From: an uncultured Candidatus Actinomarina sp.
GTDB taxonomy: Bacteria; Actinomycetota; Acidimicrobiia; Actinomarinales; Actinomarinaceae
Length of the DNA stretch: 59,138 bases
NCBI GenBank assembly: GCA_902555055.1
Contig: CACDQN010000006.1
Location: 1 to 59,138, forward strand
Reading direction: 5' to 3'
Part shown: one piece after another, positions 41,958 through 50,368 of the stretch
How the letters are laid out: each line of letters begins with the position of its first letter
How positions within the stretch are numbered: position 1 is the first letter of the stretch
Program-made: the position numbers and the translations under genes
The notes under the pieces: generated by a model
Told to the model about the DNA's origin: nothing
The model's database searches: none
The model's input: only the letters and a program-made list of their open reading frames with translations

Positions 41958-43223
41958 GTGAATAATAAAATTTTTGCCTTAGTGGACTGTAATAATTTTT
42001 ATGCATCCTGTGAGAGAATATTCAACCCAAAGCTAGAAGGAAAGCCCATTGTTGTATTATCTAATAATGATGGATGTGTAGTTGCTAGATCAAATGAGGC
42101 AAAAGCTTTAGGTATACCAATGGGAGCTCCATACTTTAAATATAAACAACTTATCAACAGAAATAAAGTTCACGTATTTTCATCGAATTATACCTTTTAC
42201 GGCGATATGTCAGCCAGAGTTATGACCTCACTAAAGTCTCTTGTGAGCGATATAGAGATTTACTCTATTGACGAAGCATTTCTTGATATCAGTAGCTTTT
42301 ATTACTGTGATTTAGAAGAGACCGCTCAAGAGATACGAAGATTAATCAAGCAATGGACAGGTATTCCAGTCTCTATAGGCATAGGCCCAACAAAGACATT
42401 AGCAAAAGTAGCAAATAGGCAAGCTAAAAAGCACACAGTATCTAATGTTTTCGATATACGGGATCAGAGTATAAGAGAAGAGATTTTGAGAGATTTACCA
42501 CTTGAAGAGATATGGGGAATCTCAACAAGATGGGGAAGGAGGCTTCGAAGAATTGGAATAGATACTGCTTATGATTTAACACAGGCAAACGCTCGTCACA
42601 TTAGAAAAACTATCAGCATTGTAGGGGAGAGGATACATCATGAGCTAAATGGTATTTCCTGCATCGGCATAGAAGAGGTCAAGAATAAGAAAAATATCAT
42701 ATCCTCTAAGTCATTTGGTAGAAAAGTAATGTTAGTAAGTGAGTTAGAGGAAGCAGTTTCTAATTATGTTGCTAGAGCATGTGAGAAGTTAAGAGCACAG
42801 GGTTCTAGAGCACAAGGCTTATATGTATTTTTGAGAACAAGTCCATTTGTTGATTCAGAAAAGAGATATAGCAATGGTATGAGTACCTTTTTCACTATAC
42901 CAACGAGTAATACTTCAAAGATTGTAAAAGAAGCAAAGTATTTAACACAAAAACTCTTTGTATATGGATATGAGTATCAGAAGATTGGTGTAATGTTGCT
43001 CGATATTACTGGCGCAGAGAACGAGCAGTATAGTTTTTATGAATATGAGAACTATGATCAATCAGACCGTGTTATGGAGGTACTGGATGGTATTAATAGC
43101 AAGTATGGATCAAGCACATTGACTCTTGGTGCACAGGGTATAAAAAAAGATTGGAAAATGAAGTCAGAACAAAAGTCTGCTGCCTACACAACAAATATGC
43201 TTCAAATACCAGTTGTGAAATGA
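41958..43223 (+). CDS. umuC: Translesion DNA polymerase V subunit UmuC
   Basis: This 421-residue Y-family polymerase copies past DNA lesions at the cost of mutations. Catalytic blocks are [47 protein letters not shown] and [14 protein letters not shown]. The HhH and little-finger parts include [22 protein letters not shown], and the C-terminal DUF4113 shows [19 protein letters not shown]. The start is GTG 41958 behind AAGGAG. Polymerase V with this UmuD is best known from Gram-negative bacteria; the block may have been acquired, which is inference. Confidence 0.95.
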   Translation: MNNKIFALVDCNNFYASCERIFNPKLEGKPIVVLSNNDGCVVARSNEAKALGIPMGAPYFKYKQLINRNKVHVFSSNYTFYGDMSARVMTSLKSLVSDIEIYSIDEAFLDISSFYYCDLEETAQEIRRLIKQWTGIPVSIGIGPTKTLAKVANRQAKKHTVSNVFDIRDQSIREEILRDLPLEEIWGISTRWGRRLRRIGIDTAYDLTQANARHIRKTISIVGERIHHELNGISCIGIEEVKNKKNIISSKSFGRKVMLVSELEEAVSNYVARACEKLRAQGSRAQGLYVFLRTSPFVDSEKRYSNGMSTFFTIPTSNTSKIVKEAKYLTQKLFVYGYEYQKIGVMLLDITGAENEQYSFYEYENYDQSDRVMEVLDGINSKYGSSTLTLGAQGIKKDWKMKSEQKSAAYTTNMLQIPVVK

Positions 43224-43257
43224 GAAAAGTGGGAATTAATCTGTTTAAATTAAAGAT

Positions 43258-44121
43258 ATGGCTTTAGAGAACCCATACGCAAGCTCACTAGATGGTCTTG
43301 CAATAGAAGATCCAGTACAAAGCTTTTTTGATTACTGCAAGAAACGTGAAGCAGTACGTATAAAAAGAGACTCAGGAGAAGCATATCCTTGGAGTGATGA
43401 TCCAATATTACAAAAAGGTCGTTTTTTAAATGTTTTTAGAGAGGATGACAAAGTAAGTAAGTCTATTATTAAATTTGCTGAACCAGCAAAAGAAGACTTA
43501 CCTTTATTGATCCAAGCTTTATTTTTCAGTAGGTGGTGCAATAAAGACTTAACTATAGATAATTTAACAATTAATGATTTAAGTAATCCAGAATCTTTAA
43601 AAGAGAAACTTCTTGGTTTAGAGCAATGGGAGAATTACACAGCATATCCAGTCGAAGATTCCTACTGGGGTAAAAAGTTATATTGCCGCTTAGATGCCGC
43701 AACATATAAATTTTATGAAAAAAAAGAAGAGTTAGCTGAAATAGTATTAAATTCTAATAAAAATGTTATTACTGCTACCGGTAATGTAAACAATCAATTC
43801 ATGATGAATAATGACTTCCCAATATTTATGGCGTTGATAGATATTGCTTGGTTTAGAGAAGATGTTATACCAATCACTACGGATGTTCCAACTGGTATTG
43901 GAGCACAACCATATTTAGATAGGCTTCAAAAGTTTCTTAATTTAGATAGCCACCAAGATGTTGGTATAAAAATGATAGAACTTCAGAAAGAATATTGGCC
44001 AGATGCTAAAAGAGAATTTTATCCTATAGATATAGAATATCAATCCTGTGAATGCCGAAAATACTTTAGTTATGTTAATAATACAAAACTGTTTGAGGGT
44101 AAAAATCTTTTTACAATTTAA
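43258..44121 (+). CDS. Alpha-glutamyl/putrescinyl-thymine pyrophosphorylase-like protein (5-hmdU DNA kinase helical domain family)
   Basis: This 287-residue protein has the signature of the helical family first described with phage thymine hypermodification genes: FFDYCKKREAVRIKRDSG, then PWSDDPIL (44-51) and RFLNVFREDDKVSK (55-68). A helix-hairpin-helix-like PTGIGAQPYLDRL and a C-terminal EYQSCECRKYF follow. Relatives are predicted to act on modified thymines in DNA, and a DNA-glycosylase-like fold has been proposed. No phage genes are nearby; it follows umuC by 34 bases in the same direction, so it may be a damage-response protein. The family assignment is from motif memory and needs a profile search. 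Confidence 0.55.
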   Translation: MALENPYASSLDGLAIEDPVQSFFDYCKKREAVRIKRDSGEAYPWSDDPILQKGRFLNVFREDDKVSKSIIKFAEPAKEDLPLLIQALFFSRWCNKDLTIDNLTINDLSNPESLKEKLLGLEQWENYTAYPVEDSYWGKKLYCRLDAATYKFYEKKEELAEIVLNSNKNVITATGNVNNQFMMNNDFPIFMALIDIAWFREDVIPITTDVPTGIGAQPYLDRLQKFLNLDSHQDVGIKMIELQKEYWPDAKREFYPIDIEYQSCECRKYFSYVNNTKLFEGKNLFTI

Positions 44122-44130
44122 AAGAATTTT

Positions 44131-45363
44131 TTAAGCTTTATCTAAGTTTTTCCATAAATTTCTTGTTGATAGATACCAAACTAATCCAAATAAAAATCCA
44201 AGTACTGGAAATAGCTTAAAGACAAAAAGTACACCAAAAACTGATGCTAGATAGCCAATCATAAGTGTTGAAATTGTATTCATAAAAAAATATAACGAGT
44301 AGTCAATACCCGCAATTCGACCTCTTAACCTATCTGGGGTTAGTACCTGTAGTCCATATGTAGAAAAAGCCCATTGAGAGCCTCCTCCAGAGTGACCTAA
44401 GAATAAGAATAAAACGGTGAGGTATAACGATAGAGTATAGGGAATAAAAAAGTAAAATAATCCCCAAGCCATAATTGTTATTCCAATGGTATTTAATAAT
44501 CTTCCATCAGAACTTCCAAAAAAATATCTAATTACTATTGGACCTACCAATGCACCTATACCTCGGGCACCGAACATGAGGCCAGTACCATAATCTCCAG
44601 CTTGATAAATATCATATGAAAGAACAGTAAACATCGATAAAAGACCACTAGCTGAGATACTGAATGTGGCTTTTGTAATAATTAAAGAGAAAATCTCTTT
44701 TCTTGATGAAGCATATTTCAATCCATCTCTATAACTAATCTCCTCTTTATGAAGATCTTCGGTTGCTTTTTCACTTAAGTTTTTCTTGATTGAAAAAACT
44801 ATTAAAGCTGATATTAGAAAACTTAAGAAGTCAATAGTAAATAACATGTTCCTACTAATTACAGTTGTTAGGTAACCACCTAATCCTGCACCCAAACCTG
44901 CCATTATTCCCCAGCTAGAAAAAAATATTACATTAGCTTCTGCCAAATTTTCTTTTTTTACAACATTTGGAAGTGCAGCATCTGAAGTTGGCATATATGA
45001 AAACCCTACAACAGAAAGCATTCCAAATGAAAATAATATAAAAGAAACATTTTCTGTAGTTACGGCATAAAGGATTAATAACACTACAAATCCCGAAAGG
45101 AATTCAGAAATTGCTAGGACTTTTTTTCTGTCAAACCTATCAGCTAAGTATCCTCCAAAACTTCCCAACAAAAAAAGTGGGGCACTTTGAACAACTAATA
45201 CTAAAGATGTTATAAAGGGATTATCTGTTAAGTCATAAATTATCCCAAGAAGAGGTACAGTTAAAAGCCAATCACCGCCCAGGGTTATTAATCTCGCTGC
45301 AAAAAGTTTTTGGAAATCTTTATTTCTAGTAATTAGAGTAATATATTTCTGTAGATTTTCCAT
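44131..45363 (-). CDS. MFS transporter, DHA3/EntS-type exporter
   Basis: This 410-residue protein has about 12 transmembrane helices. The N-terminal half has GSFGGYLADRFDRKKVLAISE, the MFS loop 2-3 motif. LTPDRLRGRIAGIDYSLYFF matches the PaxRGRxxgi motif of EntS-like (DHA3) exporters of siderophores and macrolides. Substrate is unknown. ATG 45363 is divergent from the next gene with about 50 bases between the starts. Confidence 0.87.
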   Translation of the reverse strand: MENLQKYITLITRNKDFQKLFAARLITLGGDWLLTVPLLGIIYDLTDNPFITSLVLVVQSAPLFLLGSFGGYLADRFDRKKVLAISEFLSGFVVLLILYAVTTENVSFILFSFGMLSVVGFSYMPTSDAALPNVVKKENLAEANVIFFSSWGIMAGLGAGLGGYLTTVISRNMLFTIDFLSFLISALIVFSIKKNLSEKATEDLHKEEISYRDGLKYASSRKEIFSLIITKATFSISASGLLSMFTVLSYDIYQAGDYGTGLMFGARGIGALVGPIVIRYFFGSSDGRLLNTIGITIMAWGLFYFFIPYTLSLYLTVLFLFLGHSGGGSQWAFSTYGLQVLTPDRLRGRIAGIDYSLYFFMNTISTLMIGYLASVFGVLFVFKLFPVLGFLFGLVWYLSTRNLWKNLDKA

Positions 45364-45400
45364 TAGTCATACAACTGTAACTGAATTGAGAAATAACTAC

Positions 45401-45406
45401 TATACT
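45401..45406 (+). promoter_or_regulatory. -10 element TATACT of the SDR gene, near-leaderless
   Basis: TATACT ends nine bases before ATG 45416, so the expected transcription start is only a few bases before the start codon. No ribosome binding site fits between them. No convincing -35 box is seen. Confidence 0.35.
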
Positions 45407-45415
45407 TTGACAATA

Positions 45416-46123
45416 ATGAAAACAGTATTAATTACAGGTGGCACTAGAGGTATCGGCCTATCAACAGCAATCAATTTCCAACAAAAAGGCTGGGAGGTAT
45501 ATATAACTTCCAGAAAACAAGAAAATCTAGACTTAGTTATAAAAGAGTATCCTGAGTTAAAAGGTTTTGTGGCAAGAGCAGATGACCTCGCAGCGGCATC
45601 AGAAACATGTATCAAGATCAAAGATGAAACCGGTTCTTTAGATGTTTTAGTAAACAATGCTGGAACTAATCCCTCAGGTGGAAGTTTAATGGACGTAGAA
45701 CTTTCGGCTGTTCAAAAAACATGGGATGTAAATCTAATGGGGCCTTTAATGTGGACTAGAGAAGCTGTAAAAGCAGGTCTTTCTGAATCAGTTTTAAATG
45801 TTTGTTCTGTTGGTGGAATAAGACCTTCTCAATATATGGGAGCTTATAATATTTCAAAAGCAGGTTTAATTTACATGACAAGACAATTAGCAATGGAACT
45901 TGCTCCCGACATCCGTGTAAATGGCATTGCTCCTGCAATAGTCAAAACTAAATTATCAGAAATGCTTTGGGTAAATGATGAAAAGGGAAGTGCTGATTTA
46001 CACGCGTTGAAAAAACTAGGTGAACCTGAGGATATAGCTAGCCTTATTTACTTTCTATCAGGTGAAGATGCATCATGGATCACAGGGGAAGTCGTAACAA
46101 TTGATGGTGGATTTCTTCTTTAA
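45416..46123 (+). CDS. Short-chain dehydrogenase/reductase (SDR)
   Basis: This 235-residue classical SDR has cofactor motif ITGGTRGIGLSTA, structural NNAG in VLVNNAGTNPSGG, and catalytic Tyr-Lys in YMGAYNISKAGLIYMTRQ. Ser is in NVCSVGG, and the C-terminal ASWITGEVVTIDGGFLL is typical of 3-oxoacyl-reductase-like SDRs. The Arg after the first Gly pair and the ITSRKQ loop suggest NADP(H). Substrate is unknown. ATG 45416 is preferred over an ATG at 45386 because a TATACT box lies between them. Confidence 0.87.
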   Translation: MKTVLITGGTRGIGLSTAINFQQKGWEVYITSRKQENLDLVIKEYPELKGFVARADDLAAASETCIKIKDETGSLDVLVNNAGTNPSGGSLMDVELSAVQKTWDVNLMGPLMWTREAVKAGLSESVLNVCSVGGIRPSQYMGAYNISKAGLIYMTRQLAMELAPDIRVNGIAPAIVKTKLSEMLWVNDEKGSADLHALKKLGEPEDIASLIYFLSGEDASWITGEVVTIDGGFLL

Positions 46124-47058
46124 CCTATAAAGTATTTAGCCAACTCATTGTATATAGGTATTCCAAAAATTATATTAAATGGAAATGTAATACCAAGGCT
46201 TAAACCTAAATATATTGCTGGATTAGCGTTTGGGATTGCATCTTTTACAACAGCGGGTACAGCTATATAGCTAGCACTTGCAGCTAGTACCATTATTAAA
46301 GTTGCATTACCTGAATCTAATGAAAAATAAACTGATGCAATGAGTGCCAAAGCAGAGCTGATAATTGGAGTAATAAGAGCAAAGAGTATTAAGTTTTGAC
46401 TTCTTCCTTTCAATTCACCAAGTCTTTTAGCAACTCTTGTACCCATCACAAAAAGAAATGACAAAAGAATGTAATCAAACAGACTTTCAGTTATTAAATT
46501 AATTTGTGAAAATTGCGAAAAGTTGAATAGGTAACTAATCATTAATGAACCTACTAAAATAATGTTAGGTATCTCTAAAAAGGCTTTTTTGGCAGTTTCT
46601 AATTTACTACCTCTTTCTTTACTTTTTCTTGTAAATAAAAACAATGCCATAAAAATTGCTGGGAATTCCATTACAACTAACACTGCAGACATATAGTCAT
46701 CAAATTGTTGTGAACTATTCGATAAAAAATTAATTGCAGTGACGAAGGTTACAGCACTTACAGAACCATAAGTTCCAGCAAGGGCAGAGGCATCTTCAGT
46801 ATTTAGTATGTTCCTAAGGTATATGTATGCTAATAATGGAATTAAAACTGCCAAAAATATTCCAATTGATAATACATTTACAACATCATTAATAAATCCT
46901 GTTGTTTCTAAACTAATTCCCCCTTTCAAGCCAAGTGAGAGAAGAAGGTAGTATCCAAGGTACTTTGAAAGAACATCAGGAAATAATTTTTTTGTTATTA
47001 ATCCAAATAAAATACCTCCCAAAAATATTAGAAGTGCTGGATTAAGTATGGCATTCAT
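46120..47058 (-). CDS. sbtA: Sodium-dependent bicarbonate transporter, SbtA family
   Basis: This 312-residue membrane protein has about ten hydrophobic segments. Both family half-repeats are visible: GTYGSVSAVTFVTAINFL in the first half and VLAASASYIAVPAVVKDA in the second, followed by PNANPAIYLGLSLGITFPFN. In cyanobacteria SbtA takes up bicarbonate with sodium and is blocked by the PII-like SbtB. No sbtB is seen in the window. In a heterotroph it could feed carboxylases or transport another anion. It overlaps the convergent SDR end by four bases. Confidence 0.85.
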   Translation of the reverse strand: MNAILNPALLIFLGGILFGLITKKLFPDVLSKYLGYYLLLSLGLKGGISLETTGFINDVVNVLSIGIFLAVLIPLLAYIYLRNILNTEDASALAGTYGSVSAVTFVTAINFLSNSSQQFDDYMSAVLVVMEFPAIFMALFLFTRKSKERGSKLETAKKAFLEIPNIILVGSLMISYLFNFSQFSQINLITESLFDYILLSFLFVMGTRVAKRLGELKGRSQNLILFALITPIISSALALIASVYFSLDSGNATLIMVLAASASYIAVPAVVKDAIPNANPAIYLGLSLGITFPFNIIFGIPIYNELAKYFIG

Positions 47059-47117
47059 ATATAAATAGGAATAATAGTGCTTAATTTCATTTTTTTAAGT
47101 GTTTAATCAAATATAAA

Positions 47118-47879
47118 TTATTTAATTTTTCTTATTAAATCTTCGACGCGATTGATATCAACTTTTTTGGATACATCATTGTCATATTTGAAACTGGTTC
47201 CCACTATTAAAATATCTGCTAAATTTTCATAAGCAGAAATATTAGTTGAATTCACTCCAGAACCTATTGCTAATTTACCTTCAGGTACAATTGCTCGTAC
47301 CTTTTGAAGGTCTTCTATATTAATTTCATGCCCAGTACCATCTCCAGTAACAATAACTACATCAGCACCAGCTCTTTCTATTAGTTCTGCCGCATGGTTC
47401 TCTATTTTTGAACCCTGGGGCGGAACAGCATGTTTTACAAATACATCAGCATAAATTTCGATATAGTTACTTAATGATGACTTAAATTGGTTAACTTCGT
47501 GTGAGTTACCTTCAATAATGCCTTGGTCTGTAAACATTGTATTGTTTAAAACATTTATTCTTACAAAATGTGATTTTGTAGCTTCGGCAATGGATAGTGC
47601 AGCTATACCATCATTTCTTAAAACATTGATTCCTACTTTTATATCTCTGTCGATAGTCAAATTTTCAACAACAGTTGTAAAATTAGCTAAAGTTCTTTTT
47701 GATATATTATCTTTTACAAAAGGTGTATCTCCAAAATTTTCAATAATTATTCCATCAACACCACCAAAAATTAAGCTATTCACATCTTCTTGGGCTGAAT
47801 CTATAATTTCCTCTAAAGTTAACCTGTTTGATGGTGATCCAGGAAGACTCTGAAGATGGACTACTCCGTAAACTAACAT
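47118..47879 (-). CDS. BtpA/SgcQ family protein (TIM-barrel)
   Basis: This 253-residue protein begins MLVYGVVHLQSLPGSP, the BtpA family entry. It also shows GGVDGIIIENFGDTPF, VGINVLRNDGIAALSIA, FVRINVLN and the barrel end LAIGSGVNSTNISAYENLADIL, followed by VGTSFKYDN. BtpA was named for photosystem I assembly in cyanobacteria; bacterial relatives are predicted nucleoside- or sugar-related TIM-barrel enzymes. No function can be given here. It overlaps the TIGR03084-type gene by one base and is likely cotranscribed. Confidence 0.85.
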   Translation of the reverse strand: MLVYGVVHLQSLPGSPSNRLTLEEIIDSAQEDVNSLIFGGVDGIIIENFGDTPFVKDNISKRTLANFTTVVENLTIDRDIKVGINVLRNDGIAALSIAEATKSHFVRINVLNNTMFTDQGIIEGNSHEVNQFKSSLSNYIEIYADVFVKHAVPPQGSKIENHAAELIERAGADVVIVTGDGTGHEINIEDLQKVRAIVPEGKLAIGSGVNSTNISAYENLADILIVGTSFKYDNDVSKKVDINRVEDLIRKIK

Positions 47880-48616
47880 TATATTTTCACGTGTTTATAT
47901 TTCATGAACTTTGAAGCAAACTCACCTTCAGTGGTAAGAGTAGGAGAGAAGTTTTTAGAAGTTCTTCCTGTTATAACTCTACACCAATCACTTGCACTTC
48001 CTTTAATACTGTTTTCACTATTCTCATCTCCAAATTGCCAAGCTTTATATTCAGGGCCTATTAGTTCCACTCTAATATTTTCAAATTTACCTTTATTTAA
48101 TTTTGTAGCATGTTCTGCATTCAGCCATCCATATAGTGCTACATGCTCGACTCTTGTTGTATCTTCATATTCTTTATTCATACATTCATAAACATCTAAA
48201 CTATGTGCCCAGGTTTCAGCTAATTTGGTAACTGCAAAAGTTTTGCAATCAATTTCATTTTTCCACCATGTTATTTTTTTTCCTGGTGAAGCTTTTGCAA
48301 GGATTTCAATAACAGCCGCTCTAGACATTCTCCACCATTCAATTACATCTTGTGGTCGCATATCCTTACCTTTAATAATTGCTTGTTTTTCAAACTTTTC
48401 TAAACCTTTAGGTCCGCGGTATTTATTAAAATCTGTCCCTTTTTTCTTTAAGGCATTATGTGCCAAATCCTCAAGTGCAGCTAGGTAGCTTACATGAGCA
48501 GTAATATCCCAATTCTTATATGATGTTTTTGAATTCCAATTTCTAACAGGGATACTTTGCAAATATTGATCAAGCAACTGTTGTTCAGCAACGAGATTAC
48601 TTAGTATTTCTTGCAT
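47879..48616 (-). CDS. TIGR03084-family DinB-like metal-binding protein
   Basis: This 245-residue protein belongs to the DinB/MDMPI superfamily of four-helix metal proteins. That superfamily includes mycothiol-dependent maleylpyruvate isomerase and is widespread in Actinobacteria. Metal-ligand histidines are expected in NWDITAHVSYLAALED and KLAETWAHSLDVYECM. The C-terminal domain has VELIGPEYKAWQFGDE and GSASDWCRVITGRTS. It may be a mycothiol-dependent enzyme; the thiol and reaction are inference. ATG 48616 is chosen over a start 42 bases upstream that adds an unrelated hydrophobic stretch. Confidence 0.8.
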   Translation of the reverse strand: MQEILSNLVAEQQLLDQYLQSIPVRNWNSKTSYKNWDITAHVSYLAALEDLAHNALKKKGTDFNKYRGPKGLEKFEKQAIIKGKDMRPQDVIEWWRMSRAAVIEILAKASPGKKITWWKNEIDCKTFAVTKLAETWAHSLDVYECMNKEYEDTTRVEHVALYGWLNAEHATKLNKGKFENIRVELIGPEYKAWQFGDENSENSIKGSASDWCRVITGRTSKNFSPTLTTEGEFASKFMKYKHVKI

Positions 48617-48710
48617 ATGTATAAGTTTACTTGTGAAAACTATTAACTCCAATGGCAAATCTTATTAAAAAAAACTTTTTTTATATATATATCAGCCTTA
48701 ATATAATTTT

Positions 48711-48923
48711 ATGAAAAAAATATTGAAATTTGTGACACTAGTAGCAGGAGTAAGATTTCTTGTAAAAATATTGTCTGAAAATGTAGATGTAAAAGTACAA
48801 ATAGATAAATTAAGAGATGAACTTGCAACTCTCGAAACTGAAGATTTGGAAAACAAACTAAAAGCATTTTTTAAAAAATACGATCCAAATTTCAATAATC
48901 AAGACGAACAAGAAGAATTATAA
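48711..48923 (+). CDS. Small hypothetical protein, 70 residues
   Basis: I do not recognise this protein. It starts with a short amphipathic or hydrophobic basic stretch (MKKILKFVTLVAGVRFLVKI), then a charged helix with leucine spacing (IDKLRDELATLETEDLENKL), and ends acidic. It may be membrane-associated with a coiled-coil part. It fills the gap between the TIGR03084 gene (divergent) and a Ddn-type reductase 16 bases downstream. TATAAT at 48702-48707 lies so close to the ATG that the start or promoter assignment is doubtful. Confidence 0.55.
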   Translation: MKKILKFVTLVAGVRFLVKILSENVDVKVQIDKLRDELATLETEDLENKLKAFFKKYDPNFNNQDEQEEL

Positions 48924-48939
48924 ATTTTAATATTTTAGT

Positions 48940-49389
48940 ATGTGGAGAATTCTTGGTAAGGTAGCACACCTGTGGCCAACCAATTTTTATAGATTAATTT
49001 CAAAAATTCATTCAAAAATAATAAAATTTAATCATACAAAAGCTGGCGAGTATATTCTTGGAGATCATATTCTTCTTCTTGAAACCATAGGAAATAAATC
49101 ACAAAAATTAAGAAAAACACCCCTAACCTATGCAGAACATAAAGATTCTTATATAGTTGCTGCATCTTTTAGCGGTAATGATAACACTCCTGATTGGTAT
49201 TTTAATTTATTCACATCTCCTCCCTATATAACCGTTAATGATTCTAGGTTTGAAGTAGTGGTTGAAGAAATTCAATTAGATAATAAAGAGTTTTATTGGT
49301 CTTTATTAGATGAGGTATATCCAACCTTCAAAACTTATAGGGAAAGAACAGATAGAGACATACCTTTAATAAGATTTATTAAAGCTTAG
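48940..49389 (+). CDS. Deazaflavin (F420)-dependent nitroreductase/quinone reductase family protein
   Basis: This 149-residue split-barrel protein of the Ddn family uses reduced F420 to reduce quinones or nitro compounds. ILLLETIGNKSQKLRKTPLT is the family's LLxTxGRKSGxxRxxPL segment. VAASFSGNDNTPDWYFNL is the F420 phosphate and substrate region, and YRERTDRDIPLIRF is the family's terminal YQxRTxReIPVxxL. With cofG and cofH it shows that the cell both makes and uses F420. The last 11 bases overlap the convergent AAA gene. Confidence 0.87.
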   Translation: MWRILGKVAHLWPTNFYRLISKIHSKIIKFNHTKAGEYILGDHILLLETIGNKSQKLRKTPLTYAEHKDSYIVAASFSGNDNTPDWYFNLFTSPPYITVNDSRFEVVVEEIQLDNKEFYWSLLDEVYPTFKTYRERTDRDIPLIRFIKA

Positions 49390-50368
49390 GTGATACGGAA
49401 GGCCCTTTTCTTACTATGGTATTCCAGAGTGTTTTGTAATGATCCAGGTCCTCTTTATTGACATGAGGTAATACAAAATGTTCCCAAGCAGATTTCAGTG
49501 GATCATCAGATTTTTTATATATATTTAAACCAACAGGTATCCTTTCAACGATAGTTCTAAGGCTCATCGGGGTCTCAACATTAACACTTATGTCTTCTGA
49601 GATAAATGAGCTATTAATCTCTATTGCAAGTTTTATTATCAGCTCCACATATTCTTTTTGAAGTTTTGGATACCTTAATGAAAAAATTGACTCGAGTTGT
49701 TCTTTTTTTGGAAACGGCTTGTCCCATATAACCCACCTATCAGCAAAAGCCTTGTTCAGTGACTGTGTGCCTGCATAATCTCGTAAGCTTGTTGGGTTCA
49801 TTGTTCCAAATATGAATGTATCGTCTCTGAGCTCAATAACTTCACCGTTGGGTAGTTCTAATTTTTTATGTCTATCTAATAGTGAATGTAAAGCAAATAA
49901 GACTTCAGGTCCTGCTGCATTTAATTCTGATAAATTAACTATTGCAGGGCCACGCAGTGCTCTTGTTAATTCTCCATCTTGCCATCTACTTTCAGTACCA
50001 CCCTTACCATCTCCATATAATTGAACGGAGCCGAGTAAAGTCACGTCCCTGACTTCTCCTGAGAGAGGAATTCTGTAATATGGGTACTTTAATTTTGCAG
50101 CAAATTGTTCAATATCATGATCTTTACCCGTTCCCATATGTCCCTTTAGGGCGATATGAATAGGTATGTCATTTTTAAAAGCATTTATTTTAGAATTAAT
50201 TAATTGAGCTAGTCGATACTGAATACCTAAATCAACATAATATTTATCTATTAATGGAATTCTATTTTTTCTTGATTCATAATCAGAAACTGACTTTAAC
50301 AATTTACATTCATCTAGTTCCACAACTCCTGTTTTACTCTCAGGATTTTTAAATTGTTGAAATGTCAT
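49379..50368 (-). CDS. CobS-like AAA+ ATPase with altered Walker motifs
   Basis: This 329-residue MoxR/CobS-type AAA+ protein resembles cobaltochelatase CobS after the P-loop (HDIEQFAAKLKYPYYRIPLS, then DVTLLGS). The P-loop is GHMGTGKD (76-83), with Asp83 in place of Ser/Thr. Walker B reads AIVNLSELN, with Ser147 where Asp is expected and Glu148 kept. Sensor 1 (FGTMNPTSLRDYAG) and a possible arginine finger (AFADRW) remain. It may bind ATP weakly or act with a different mechanism. It starts on a one-base TAATG overlap with the VWA gene, its obvious partner. Confidence 0.8.
   Translation of the reverse strand: MTFQQFKNPESKTGVVELDECKLLKSVSDYESRKNRIPLIDKYYVDLGIQYRLAQLINSKINAFKNDIPIHIALKGHMGTGKDHDIEQFAAKLKYPYYRIPLSGEVRDVTLLGSVQLYGDGKGGTESRWQDGELTRALRGPAIVNLSELNAAGPEVLFALHSLLDRHKKLELPNGEVIELRDDTFIFGTMNPTSLRDYAGTQSLNKAFADRWVIWDKPFPKKEQLESIFSLRYPKLQKEYVELIIKLAIEINSSFISEDISVNVETPMSLRTIVERIPVGLNIYKKSDDPLKSAWEHFVLPHVNKEDLDHYKTLWNTIVRKGPSVSPKL

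Noticed and set aside
48702-48707. TATAAT as the promoter of the 70-residue protein
   Set aside because: It ends only three bases before the ATG, so transcription would start inside the start codon. AT-rich sequence makes a chance match likely.
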